Source of the DNA: Pyrodictiaceae archaeon
GTDB taxonomy: Archaea > Thermoproteota > Thermoprotei_A > Sulfolobales > Pyrodictiaceae
Direction of reading: 5' to 3'
Length of the DNA stretch: 9,161 bases
NCBI GenBank assembly: GCA_027046525.1
Contig: JALTYD010000238.1
Span: 1 to 9,161 of the forward strand
Shown: positions 1 to 6,029 of the stretch, piece after piece
How the letters are laid out: the number at the start of each line of letters is the position of its first letter
Numbering within the stretch: position 1 is the stretch's first letter
The notes under the pieces: generated by a model
Seen by the model: only the letters and a program-made list of their open reading frames with translations
Database searches by the model: none
What the model was told of the DNA's origin: nothing
Made by a program: the position numbers and the translations under genes

Positions 1-11
1 TAATAGTGTTT

Positions 12-17
12 TAGGTG
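12..17 (+). promoter_or_regulatory. Ribosome binding site of the CstA gene
   Basis: TAGGTG lies 9 bases before the ATG at 27. The same AGGTG/GAGGTG core at 7-9 bases recurs before other genes here and fits the archaeal 16S anti-SD (complement of GGAGGTGA). It favours ATG 27 over the GTG at 15, which itself overlaps the site. Confidence 0.6.
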
Positions 18-26
18 TGGGTTATC

Positions 27-1736
27 ATGGTTAGTATACTAGAGACTCCATCGTTATGGGTTCTAGGCGCTCTCATAGCCTATGCAATAACATACTTTGT
101 TTATAGTAAGTGGGTTGACCAGAAGATATGGGAGGCTAATCCAGAGAGAACAACACCAGCGCATATGTATATGGATGGTGTAGAGTTCTTCCCAGTGAGT
201 CGTAGTGTTCTCTATGGCTTCCAGTTTAAGAGTATTGCTGCTCTAGGTCCTATACTTGGACCATTTATAGCTATAGCATACGGCTGGCTACCAGCTCTAA
301 TATGGATAATACTTGGTAACATGTTTATTGGATGGGTACAAGACTATAGTACTATTATGATAACTGTTAGGAATGAAGGTCGTTCTATGGGTCCTCTAGT
401 CTACCAATATGTTGGTGATAGGCCTCGTAAGATACTACTAGGTTATCTACTATTCTATCTACTAATAATATCAGCTGTATTTATCTATCTCATCTCGTTG
501 TTCTGGAATGTCTTCCCTGGTACTTTCCTAGCAACTCTACTAATAATAGTATTCTCGATAATTATCGGGCAGCTACTCTATAGGATGCAGGCAAATATCT
601 ATGCTGTTACTGGTTTTGCTATAGTAGCTGTTATAGTATCTATACTAGTTGGTGCATATGTCAACTGGCCGCCTAAAGACTTCCTAGGACCTACTACACA
701 TGCATTCTGGATGATCGTACTAGCAGTTATACTAGCAGTTGCATCACTAGCTCCAATGCCTACATTTATTACGCCTATGAATTTTGTTAGTGCTTTCCCA
801 GCAATAGCTGGTGTACTTATTATAATTGTAGGTGCTCTATTAACACCTGCAACTGGTATAAAACTACAACAGCCAGCTTTTAAGACATTCTTCCCAGAAG
901 CTGTTGGGCCTCTCTTCCCAGTACTATTTGTATCTATAGCGTGTGGTGCAATTTCTGGGTGGCATTCTCTAGTATCAACATCGAGTACTGGGAAGCAGCT
1001 AGATGTTGAGACAGATGCTAGACCAGTAGGAGCAGGTGCTATGCTAACAGAAGGTATGCTAGCACTAGCAGCACTAGCAGCCTACATGGTTCTCGCACCT
1101 ACAGAGATAGGTGGTAAACCTGCTAGTTTCGTAGCAGGTGCTACTAGGTTATCACATGCATATCTAGGTATTGATCCTGCTATTTGGAAGTCTTTCTATG
1201 CATTATTCCTAGTAATATACGCTATTACTGTACAGACACTAGTTACTAGATACTGGAGAGTATTCTCTGGCGAAATCTTTACAGGCTCTCTAAGCTTCCT
1301 AGGGAACAAATATATTGCAACATTTACAGGCTTACTAATTCCGATACTATTCGCACTATCAGGTAGCTGGTATAATCTATGGATATACTTCGGCGGCTCT
1401 AACCAGCTACTAGCAGGTCTAGCTCTAATGCTAGTAGCTATCATTGTTGTTAGGATGAAGAAACCATCTCTCTACGCACTAGCACCAGCAACTTTCATGA
1501 TAATCGTTACTCTCTCAGCACTAGGCTGGGAGACCTACCTATACATAACTAGAGTAAAAGAATACCTAGCTACTAGAGATGTAGGAGTACTATTTGCTAA
1601 TCCTCCACTAAACCAGTATCCTACAGCTGCATTCTTGATGAACGTAGTATTCGTTATTGTTGGTTTTGCACTAATAATACTAGGACTGATAATGACCTAC
1701 TATCTATACAAATCATATCTAGCTAAAGAAACATAA
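27..1736 (+). CDS. cstA: CstA-family carbon starvation protein, membrane transporter
   Basis: This is a 569-residue polytopic membrane protein of the CstA family, whose bacterial members take up peptides or pyruvate; the substrate here is not known. The whole chain alternates hydrophobic helices (well over ten segments) with short loops. Family signatures are visible: the N-terminal block with RTTPA, DGVEFFP and LGPILGP at about residues 41-80, then WVQDYST; the central IACGAISGWHSL block at about 303-325 followed by DARPVGAGAMLTEG; and GGSNQLLAGLAL at about 456-467 in the C-terminal part (the CstA_5TM region). I chose ATG 27 because TAGGTG sits 9 bases upstream; an in-frame GTG at 15 would add four residues. 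It ends 85 bases before the next operon, which has its own TATA box, so co-transcription with it is not required. Family assignment is firm, substrate is not. Confidence 0.93.
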   Translation: MVSILETPSLWVLGALIAYAITYFVYSKWVDQKIWEANPERTTPAHMYMDGVEFFPVSRSVLYGFQFKSIAALGPILGPFIAIAYGWLPALIWIILGNMFIGWVQDYSTIMITVRNEGRSMGPLVYQYVGDRPRKILLGYLLFYLLIISAVFIYLISLFWNVFPGTFLATLLIIVFSIIIGQLLYRMQANIYAVTGFAIVAVIVSILVGAYVNWPPKDFLGPTTHAFWMIVLAVILAVASLAPMPTFITPMNFVSAFPAIAGVLIIIVGALLTPATGIKLQQPAFKTFFPEAVGPLFPVLFVSIACGAISGWHSLVSTSSTGKQLDVETDARPVGAGAMLTEGMLALAALAAYMVLAPTEIGGKPASFVAGATRLSHAYLGIDPAIWKSFYALFLVIYAITVQTLVTRYWRVFSGEIFTGSLSFLGNKYIATFTGLLIPILFALSGSWYNLWIYFGGSNQLLAGLALMLVAIIVVRMKKPSLYALAPATFMIIVTLSALGWETYLYITRVKEYLATRDVGVLFANPPLNQYPTAAFLMNVVFVIVGFALIILGLIMTYYLYKSYLAKET

Positions 1737-1755
1737 CGAATCACATACCTAAGGA

Positions 1756-1764
1756 TTTTTTATA
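1756..1764 (+). promoter_or_regulatory. TATA box of the paired-ATPase operon
   Basis: TTTTTTATA, preceded by purine-rich AAGGA (1751-1755) that could serve as the TFB recognition element. Transcription would start about 22-26 bases downstream, near 1786, giving a leader of about 35 bases before the GTG at 1822. The T-run may double as a termination signal for the upstream CstA gene, as may the pyrimidine tract at 1771-1785. Confidence 0.5.
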
Positions 1765-1782
1765 CACTACTTACTTTCTCTT

Positions 1783-1801
1783 CCCACTTGAAGATAGTGG
1801 G
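1783..1801 (+). other. Small inverted repeat in the operon leader
   Basis: CCCACT (1783-1788) and AGTGGG (1796-1801) are perfect inverted 6-base arms around a 7-base loop. It falls on the predicted transcription start and just before the ribosome site at 1809. It could be an operator, a 5'-end hairpin or chance; a 6-base stem alone is weak evidence. Confidence 0.3.
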
Positions 1802-1808
1802 TTTAGTG

Positions 1809-1814
1809 TAGGTG
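1809..1814 (+). promoter_or_regulatory. Ribosome binding site of the 93-residue gene
   Basis: TAGGTG, 7 bases before GTG 1822; it supports that GTG as the start although the next in-frame ATG is 23 codons further in. Confidence 0.55.
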
Positions 1815-1821
1815 TGAAAGA

Positions 1822-2103
1822 GTGCCCCTAATAGGTAGTGAGAAAAAAGAGAAGAAAGGAGAAGGTGGAATAAAAGGTGTACTCTATGGAATGGCTGTCC
1901 ACGGTAGTGTTACAGCATTCTTAAAGACTAGGATGTACATGGAGCACTTATTTATGCTAATGACACTAGGAGATATGCTCGGGTTCCCGATAATCCCGCC
2001 ATACTATTCTCTTAAACTACTACCATATGTAGTACCTAATATTAAAGCATGGAAAATGAGGATGTTCCGAGAGAGAGACTTTACAGACCTAATAACAAGC
2101 TAG
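1822..2103 (+). CDS. Small Met-rich hydrophobic protein of unknown family, first gene of the operon
   Basis: I do not recognise this 93-residue protein. The N-terminus is lysine/glutamate-rich (residues 7-18), followed by a glycine-containing stretch GVLYGMAVHG (19-28). A hydrophobic stretch runs from about 42 to 60 (HLFMLMTLGDMLGFPIIPP), then a Tyr/Pro-containing amphipathic part and a basic end around 75-85 (KAWKMRMFRER). Nine of 93 residues are Met, concentrated in and beside the hydrophobic part; two His (27, 42) and no Cys are present. The middle is too polar at its Asp and rich in Pro for a confident transmembrane helix, so it may be peripheral or partner-bound. It is a real gene by its ribosome site, the TATA box upstream and its position 18 bases before the first ATPase. 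It may be a partner, membrane receptor or client of the ATPases; none of these is shown by sequence. Confidence 0.8.
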   Translation: MPLIGSEKKEKKGEGGIKGVLYGMAVHGSVTAFLKTRMYMEHLFMLMTLGDMLGFPIIPPYYSLKLLPYVVPNIKAWKMRMFRERDFTDLITS

Positions 2104-2106
2104 ACA

Positions 2107-2112
2107 GAGGTG
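2107..2112 (+). promoter_or_regulatory. Ribosome binding site deciding the start of ATPase A
   Basis: GAGGTG lies 9 bases before TTG 2122. Its last three bases are themselves the in-frame GTG at 2110, but a start there would have no ribosome site of its own, so TTG 2122 is preferred. Confidence 0.55.
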
Positions 2113-2121
2113 TACTTCTTA

Positions 2122-3114
2122 TTGACTGGCCTACTCGAGTACTTCGAGAAGAACCCTGAGACCAGCGTAGTTATATTCGCTGGAAAGGGAGGACTCGGAA
2201 AGACTACTTGTAGTGCAGCTCTCTCATACTATATGGCTACTGTACAGCAGAGAAGAGTATTATGTTTTAGTACTGATCCACAAGCTAGTCTTAGTGATAT
2301 ATTCGAGAGAGACTTGTTTGGAAAAGGAGAAATAGAAATTGTACCTAATCTCTTCGTCGTAGAGATTGATGCTGACAAAAGAATAAAAGAATACCAAGAA
2401 GAAGTTAAACGTAAAATCCTAGATATGTATAAACTCGATAAACTCCCAGAAGAAGTAGAAGAATATATAGAGTCTGCATCAGCTGAGCCAGCAATGTATG
2501 AATCAGCAACATATGATGCTATGGCTGAACTAGTCGCCAGAGGAGAATACGATCTCTACGTATTTGATATGCCACCATTTGGACATGGTGTTAGAATGGT
2601 AGCAATGGCAGAGATTCTAGCAAAATGGGTAGATAAGATAACTGAAGCTAGAGAAGAAGCTAGAAAATACGAAGCTGTTGCTGCAACACTCAGAGGTAAG
2701 AGAGTAGAAGAAGATGAGCTACTAAAAGAACTCCTAGAGATTAAGAAGAAGATGAGCTTCTTCACAGAACTACTAACAGATTCTAGGAAAACAGCTTTCT
2801 TCATGGTACTTGTACCCGAGAAAATGGCTATACTAGATACAGAGAGAGCACTAGAAATGTTCGAAGCACTAGGGATAAGAATGTCTGGCGTAGTTGTAAA
2901 CCAGGTATACCCTAGAGAACTCCTAGATGATCCAAAGACTCCAGAATTTCTACGTAACAAAGTAGTTTCACAGCAGAAATACCTAGAAGAAATAAAAGAG
3001 AAGTTCGGTAAATACATAGTAGCAGTTATACCTGCTTTTGATAGAGAACCTAAAGGCTTCGAGATGCTCAAGCTAGTATCAGAACACCTCATGAAGAGTA
3101 GGATAGAATTGTAG
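2122..3114 (+). CDS. Get3/ArsA-family P-loop ATPase, hydrolysis-competent member (ATPase A)
   Basis: A 330-residue ATPase of the Get3/TRC40/ArsA branch of the SIMIBI class (334 if GTG 2110 is used). In order from the TTG: deviant Walker A GKGGLGKT (21-28, both lysines kept); switch I FSTDPQASLSD (49-59) with the catalytic Asp at 52; an acidic/basic helical region (about 85-140); switch II DMPPFGHGVR (149-158); a charged helical region (about 165-215); the TAFFMVLVPE block (about 224-233); the adenine-binding VVNQ ending at Q261; and a C-terminal IPAFDREPKG block (about 304-313). The CxxC zinc motif expected after VVNQ in Get3 is absent, and the post-switch II insert is charged, not the hydrophobic client-binding helix of TRC40. 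The cysteines are C30, right after the P-loop, and C48, before switch I; neither matches the metalloid cysteines of ArsA. It sits 14 bases before a paralogue. I infer a heterodimer with that paralogue; the cargo is unknown. Confidence 0.9.
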   Translation: MTGLLEYFEKNPETSVVIFAGKGGLGKTTCSAALSYYMATVQQRRVLCFSTDPQASLSDIFERDLFGKGEIEIVPNLFVVEIDADKRIKEYQEEVKRKILDMYKLDKLPEEVEEYIESASAEPAMYESATYDAMAELVARGEYDLYVFDMPPFGHGVRMVAMAEILAKWVDKITEAREEARKYEAVAATLRGKRVEEDELLKELLEIKKKMSFFTELLTDSRKTAFFMVLVPEKMAILDTERALEMFEALGIRMSGVVVNQVYPRELLDDPKTPEFLRNKVVSQQKYLEEIKEKFGKYIVAVIPAFDREPKGFEMLKLVSEHLMKSRIEL

Positions 3115-3120
3115 GAGGGA
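3114..3120 (+). promoter_or_regulatory. Ribosome binding site of ATPase B
   Basis: GGAGGGA overlaps the stop codon of ATPase A by one base and lies 8 bases before ATG 3129. It is among the strongest ribosome sites in the window and indicates coupled expression of the two ATPases. Confidence 0.65.
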
Positions 3121-3128
3121 TCATATCT

Positions 3129-4160
3129 ATGAATAGGCTTAGAGATATACTCTCGAAGAAGACACTAAGATATATGTTTACTGGCGGTAAAGGTGGTGTA
3201 GGTAAGACAGTAGTAGCTGCTGGACTTGCATACTATTTTGCATCTAGTGGAGAAAAAACTCTACTTGCATCACTCAATCCTGTACACTCACTATCTAGTC
3301 TCTTCGCACAAGATCTAACTGGAGGAGTTATAAAGAGAGTAGAAGGTGTAGAAAATCTATATGCTATAGAAGTCGAGATAGACGATATAGTCGAGAGATA
3401 TAAAGAGAATATCGCGCGTAGACTCAAAGAGTTCTTAAAATGGGCTGATATACCTCTAGACCCTAAACCCTTCATAGAAATAGCTACAACTAATCCTGCC
3501 TTCCAGGAATCAGCTATGTTTGATAAAATGATGGATATTGTTCTACAAGAAGCACAAAACTTCGATAGAATAGTCTTTGATACAGCTGCTGTAGCAAATG
3601 CTGTTAGACTAATAGGTCTCAGTAAGATATACGGTCTATGGCTTGCTAGGATGATTAAGAGTAGAAAAGAAGCACTATCACTAAGAGTACAACTCTCATT
3701 TAGGAAAGAAAAAGTCATGGAGGAGATAAAGAAAGATCCATTAATGGCTGATCTAATAAGTATGAATGAGAAGTTCTCGAAAGTAAGGAAGATATTAACC
3801 AACTCTGAAGAAACAGCATTCTTCTTCGTAACACTACCACTCTCACTACCAATAGCTGTTGTTAAAAGATTCATAAATATGGTTAGAGCCTACGATATAC
3901 CTGTAGGAGGAGTAGTTGTAAACCAGATAATAGAGAGAAAACTTGGAGAAGCAGAAGATGCAACAGCATATATCAAGAACAAGTACAGAGAACAACTACA
4001 CTACATGGAGATAATAGAGCGTGATCTAGGGAGCCTTGTAGTAGCATATCTACCAATGTATCCCAGAGAAGTAGTTGGTGTAGAGATGGTAGCAAAACTC
4101 GCAGAAGATCTACTAGAGTATAAACCTGATTTCCTAGAAGAATTAAGAGTAGAGGCATAG
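3129..4160 (+). CDS. Get3/ArsA-family ATPase paralogue with degenerate active site (ATPase B)
   Basis: A 343-residue paralogue of the preceding ATPase. Walker A is canonical, GKGGVGKT (20-27). Switch I reads ASLNPVHSLSS (47-57): where Get3/ArsA have T-D-P, this has L-N-P, so the catalytic Asp is Asn50 (codon AAT). Switch II reads DTAAVANAVR (151-160) in place of the family's D-T-A-P-T-G-H-T-L-R, losing the Pro, Gly and His. Other blocks are kept: the ESAMFD helix (127-132), TAFFFVTLP (229-237), VVNQ (263-266) and LPMYPREVVG (308-317), so the fold is intact. The protein has no cysteine, hence no CxxC zinc site and no Cys-based metalloid site. The ATG at 3129 has a strong ribosome site. Nucleotide binding without efficient hydrolysis is the likely outcome, which suits a regulatory half of a heterodimer with ATPase A. 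That is inference from the residues; heterodimers of paired Get3-like proteins are known in mycobacteria (BagA/BagB). Confidence 0.9.
   Translation: MNRLRDILSKKTLRYMFTGGKGGVGKTVVAAGLAYYFASSGEKTLLASLNPVHSLSSLFAQDLTGGVIKRVEGVENLYAIEVEIDDIVERYKENIARRLKEFLKWADIPLDPKPFIEIATTNPAFQESAMFDKMMDIVLQEAQNFDRIVFDTAAVANAVRLIGLSKIYGLWLARMIKSRKEALSLRVQLSFRKEKVMEEIKKDPLMADLISMNEKFSKVRKILTNSEETAFFFVTLPLSLPIAVVKRFINMVRAYDIPVGGVVVNQIIERKLGEAEDATAYIKNKYREQLHYMEIIERDLGSLVVAYLPMYPREVVGVEMVAKLAEDLLEYKPDFLEELRVEA
4152..4155 (+). promoter_or_regulatory. Ribosome binding site of the Cys-rich gene
   Basis: GAGG inside the last codons of ATPase B, 9 bases before GTG 4165. It supports that GTG; the next in-frame Met is at residue 21, inside the first conserved-looking block. 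Confidence 0.45.
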
Positions 4161-4164
4161 ATAC

Positions 4165-4551
4165 GTGGCAGCTACTAAGCCTGTAAAAATAATAGTCTAT
4201 GGTATTTTTCCTACTATCTACAATATGTGTGCACCTTGTTGTACACGAGACTACCTCCTAGAATGTTCTCCTAACTATCCAGCTAGCCAAATAGGAGAAT
4301 ATCCTAGATCTATTAGGGAGAACCAGTTATTCCTCGAAGAACTTACTAAGAGAATTACTAGTGAAAAACTACCAGTACGTATATCGGTAGTTAGTGCGGA
4401 TAGCTTAACAGGGCTACTCTACAGTGTAAAGTATAGACTAGGAGGTAGACTAGCAGTTATAGTAGGTAATAAAGTTATCAAAGGAAGAGAACTATCTATA
4501 GAAAAAGTACTAGATTTAGTTAGGTCAGAAATAGCTGCCGAGAAACTCTAA
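4165..4551 (+). CDS. Small Cys-cluster protein, possible thioredoxin-like fold, last gene of the operon
   Basis: A 128-residue cytoplasmic-looking protein that I cannot assign to a named family. A first beta strand (VKIIVYGIF, 7-15) runs into a loop with a cysteine cluster MCAPCC (C22, C25, C26), and a fourth Cys follows at 34. After it come a helix (about 50-66), a strand (PVRISVVSAD, 71-80), a small Leu/Tyr-rich helix, then GGRLAVIVGNKVIKG (about 90-104) as a beta hairpin, and a final helix (about 106-125). This beta-alpha-beta-(alpha)-beta-beta-alpha order, with Cys after strand 1, fits a thioredoxin-like fold. The cysteines could be redox-active, bind metal or carry sulfur. It begins 4 bases after ATPase B, so it is surely translated with it. 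ArsD, a thioredoxin-fold metallochaperone that feeds ArsA, is a functional analogy, but I see no ArsD sequence signature. Confidence 0.82.
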   Translation: MAATKPVKIIVYGIFPTIYNMCAPCCTRDYLLECSPNYPASQIGEYPRSIRENQLFLEELTKRITSEKLPVRISVVSADSLTGLLYSVKYRLGGRLAVIVGNKVIKGRELSIEKVLDLVRSEIAAEKL

Positions 4552-4556
4552 GATAT

Positions 4557-5861
4557 TCATGGATATAGTCTGTCTCTAAACCGTGGGAATGGTATAGCAT
4601 CTCTTATGTGGTCGAGTCCTGCTACCCACATTATGTATCTCTCGACTCCTAGCCCAAAACCACTGTGAGGTACACTACCATATCTACGTAGATCTAGGTA
4701 CCACTCGTAGTCTTTCGGGTCTAGGCCTCTGGACGTAATAGAGTTTAGTAGTCTCTCGTAGTCGTCTTCTCTCTCACTACCACCTACAATCTCTCCTATA
4801 CCTTCTGGAGCTAGTAGGTCGAAAGCAAGTGCTTCTCGAGGATTATGCGGGTCAGGCTTCATATAGAAGCTTTTTAGTTCTAGTGGAAAATGTGTTATAA
4901 AGAATGGTGTATCGAAATACTCTGTGAGTAGTCTTTCTTCATCAGCTCCTAGATCATCACCATAGTTTATATCTACTCCCTTCCTACGTAGAAGCTCTAT
5001 AGCTTCTTCGTATCTTATCCTCGGATAGGGAGGTTTTGTAGCTTGTTCTAGTTTCTCTGTATCTCTCTTTAAGAAGCTTAGTTCTTCGAGTTTTTCGTCT
5101 AGAACACGCCTAGTAGTATAAGCTACTAGGTCTTCTACTAGTTTCATCTCGCCGTCCATGTGGACCCAGGCTTCTTCTGCTTCGAGGTGCCAGTATTCGT
5201 AGAGATGTCTACGTGTTCTACTCCTCTCAGCTCTAAAGCTAGGAGCAAGTGTCCATACCTTCTCTAGGCTATAAATGAGGACTTCGAGGTATAGTTGAGC
5301 ACTCTGTGTAAGATATGCTGGTCTCCCGAAGAAGTCTACTTTGAATAGAGTAGCTCCACCTTCTACAGCTGCTTGTGTAAGCATAGGCGGGCTTACTTCC
5401 CAGAAGCCACGAGATTTGAAGAATTCTCTAAAAGCACCATGTATAGTATCTCTTATCTTCATAACTGCTGTTAGTTTTCTACTACGTATCCATAAATGAC
5501 GGATATCTAGTAGGTAGTCTATACTCTCTCCACCTTTTATCGGGAAATCGCTCGCTAATCCTACTATCTCGAATCTCTCTAATCGCAGCTCTACTCCTCC
5601 AGGAGCACGTGGATCTCTAGCAACTACTCCTTCTCCAATAATACTTGATTCTATAGTAGCACGTCTTGCCTCCTCAATGTACTCTCTAGGTGTATATGCT
5701 TCAGATGCAATCATCTGTAGAATACCTTCTGAATCTCTAACAACAATAAAGACTTTACCACCTAGATCTCTATGTCTGTATACCCATCCTCTTACTCTAG
5801 CTCTAGAACCTGGTTCTAGCAGTTTTACTTCTCTAGTAGAGTAGAGTTTTGTAGAGCTCAA
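4557..5861 (-). CDS. asnS: Asparaginyl-tRNA synthetase
   Basis: A complete 434-residue class IIb synthetase that charges tRNA(Asn) with asparagine in the cytoplasm. The N-terminal OB-fold anticodon domain spans about 1-105 (RVRGWVYRHRDLGG, VRDSEGILQ). The catalytic domain follows: the motif 1 region (about 138-161), EGGATLF (167-173), QSAQLYLE (186-193), motif 2 FRAERSRTRRHLYEYWHLE (209-227), GDDLGADEER (301-310), GEIVGGSEREDDY (356-368) and motif 3 GFGLGVER (401-408), ending in the typical RLYP. QSAQLYLE and the RSRTRRH loop are those of archaeal AsnRS; archaeal AspRS has QSPQLYKQ and a different loop. Length and ends match archaeal AsnRS. The start is TTG at 5861; a weak GGGGAT ribosome site lies 10 bases upstream. 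Its stop is 5 bases from that of the convergent Cys-rich gene. Its presence implies direct tRNA(Asn) charging. Confidence 0.96.
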   Translation of the reverse strand: MSSTKLYSTREVKLLEPGSRARVRGWVYRHRDLGGKVFIVVRDSEGILQMIASEAYTPREYIEEARRATIESSIIGEGVVARDPRAPGGVELRLERFEIVGLASDFPIKGGESIDYLLDIRHLWIRSRKLTAVMKIRDTIHGAFREFFKSRGFWEVSPPMLTQAAVEGGATLFKVDFFGRPAYLTQSAQLYLEVLIYSLEKVWTLAPSFRAERSRTRRHLYEYWHLEAEEAWVHMDGEMKLVEDLVAYTTRRVLDEKLEELSFLKRDTEKLEQATKPPYPRIRYEEAIELLRRKGVDINYGDDLGADEERLLTEYFDTPFFITHFPLELKSFYMKPDPHNPREALAFDLLAPEGIGEIVGGSEREDDYERLLNSITSRGLDPKDYEWYLDLRRYGSVPHSGFGLGVERYIMWVAGLDHIRDAIPFPRFRDRLYP

Positions 5862-5902
5862 GGTATTCTTTATCCCCGCATAGTTGGTGAAAAATTAGTT
5901 AT

Positions 5903-5911
5903 AGTAATTAA
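5903..5911 (-). promoter_or_regulatory. Possible TATA element of asnS
   Basis: On the minus strand the region reads CTTAATTAC, an AT-rich element 42-50 bases before the TTG at 5861. It would put transcription start near 5882-5886 and a leader of about 20 bases. The match to the TTTATA-type consensus is mediocre; this is the best candidate in the gap, not a clear one. Confidence 0.3.
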
Positions 5912-5964
5912 GTATATGTACTCACTACACCATGTATCATTATAGTCTCAGAGTATAGAAGTAT

Positions 5965-5973
5965 ATTTTTATA
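5965..5973 (+). promoter_or_regulatory. TATA box of the beta-propeller gene
   Basis: ATTTTTATA, preceded by AGAAGT, lies inside the small inverted repeat GTATA-TTTT-TATAC (5961-5974). Expected transcription start is near 5994-5998, downstream of the TTG at 5979, which argues against that TTG as the translation start. Confidence 0.5.
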
Positions 5974-6029
5974 CTAGCTTGTCTACTACAAGAATATTGT
6001 ATAGCCTAGACTCCACAACGGTGTATATA

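Noticed and set aside
1196..1444. Minus-strand open frame within the CstA gene
   Set aside because: Opposite strongly conserved CstA_5TM sequence; no independent support.
2556..3092. Long minus-strand open frame opposite ATPase A
   Set aside because: Ser/Leu/Ile-rich, low-complexity translation that mirrors the codons of ATPase A; no motif and no ribosome site. A shadow.
3233..3874. 213-codon minus-strand open frame opposite ATPase B
   Set aside because: Same Ser/Leu/Ile composition; ATPase B on the plus strand carries clear family motifs throughout this stretch.
3973..4158. Minus-strand open frame opposite the end of ATPase B
   Set aside because: Leu-rich shadow within conserved ATPase sequence, no promoter or partner.
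2122..4160. Arsenite efflux ATPase (arsA) as a name for the two ATPases
   Set aside because: No ArsB, ArsR or ArsA cysteines are present; only family-level similarity can be claimed.
4557..5861. Aspartyl-tRNA synthetase as an alternative
   Set aside because: QSAQLYLE, FRAERSRTRRH and the C-terminal RLYP match archaeal AsnRS; archaeal AspRS differs at these blocks.
5862..6029. Small RNA (C/D box) in the divergent gap
   Set aside because: An ATGATA-like and a CTGA-like element occur on the minus strand, but the C box has two mismatches and the boxes are in the wrong order and spacing. No tRNA-like fold was seen either.
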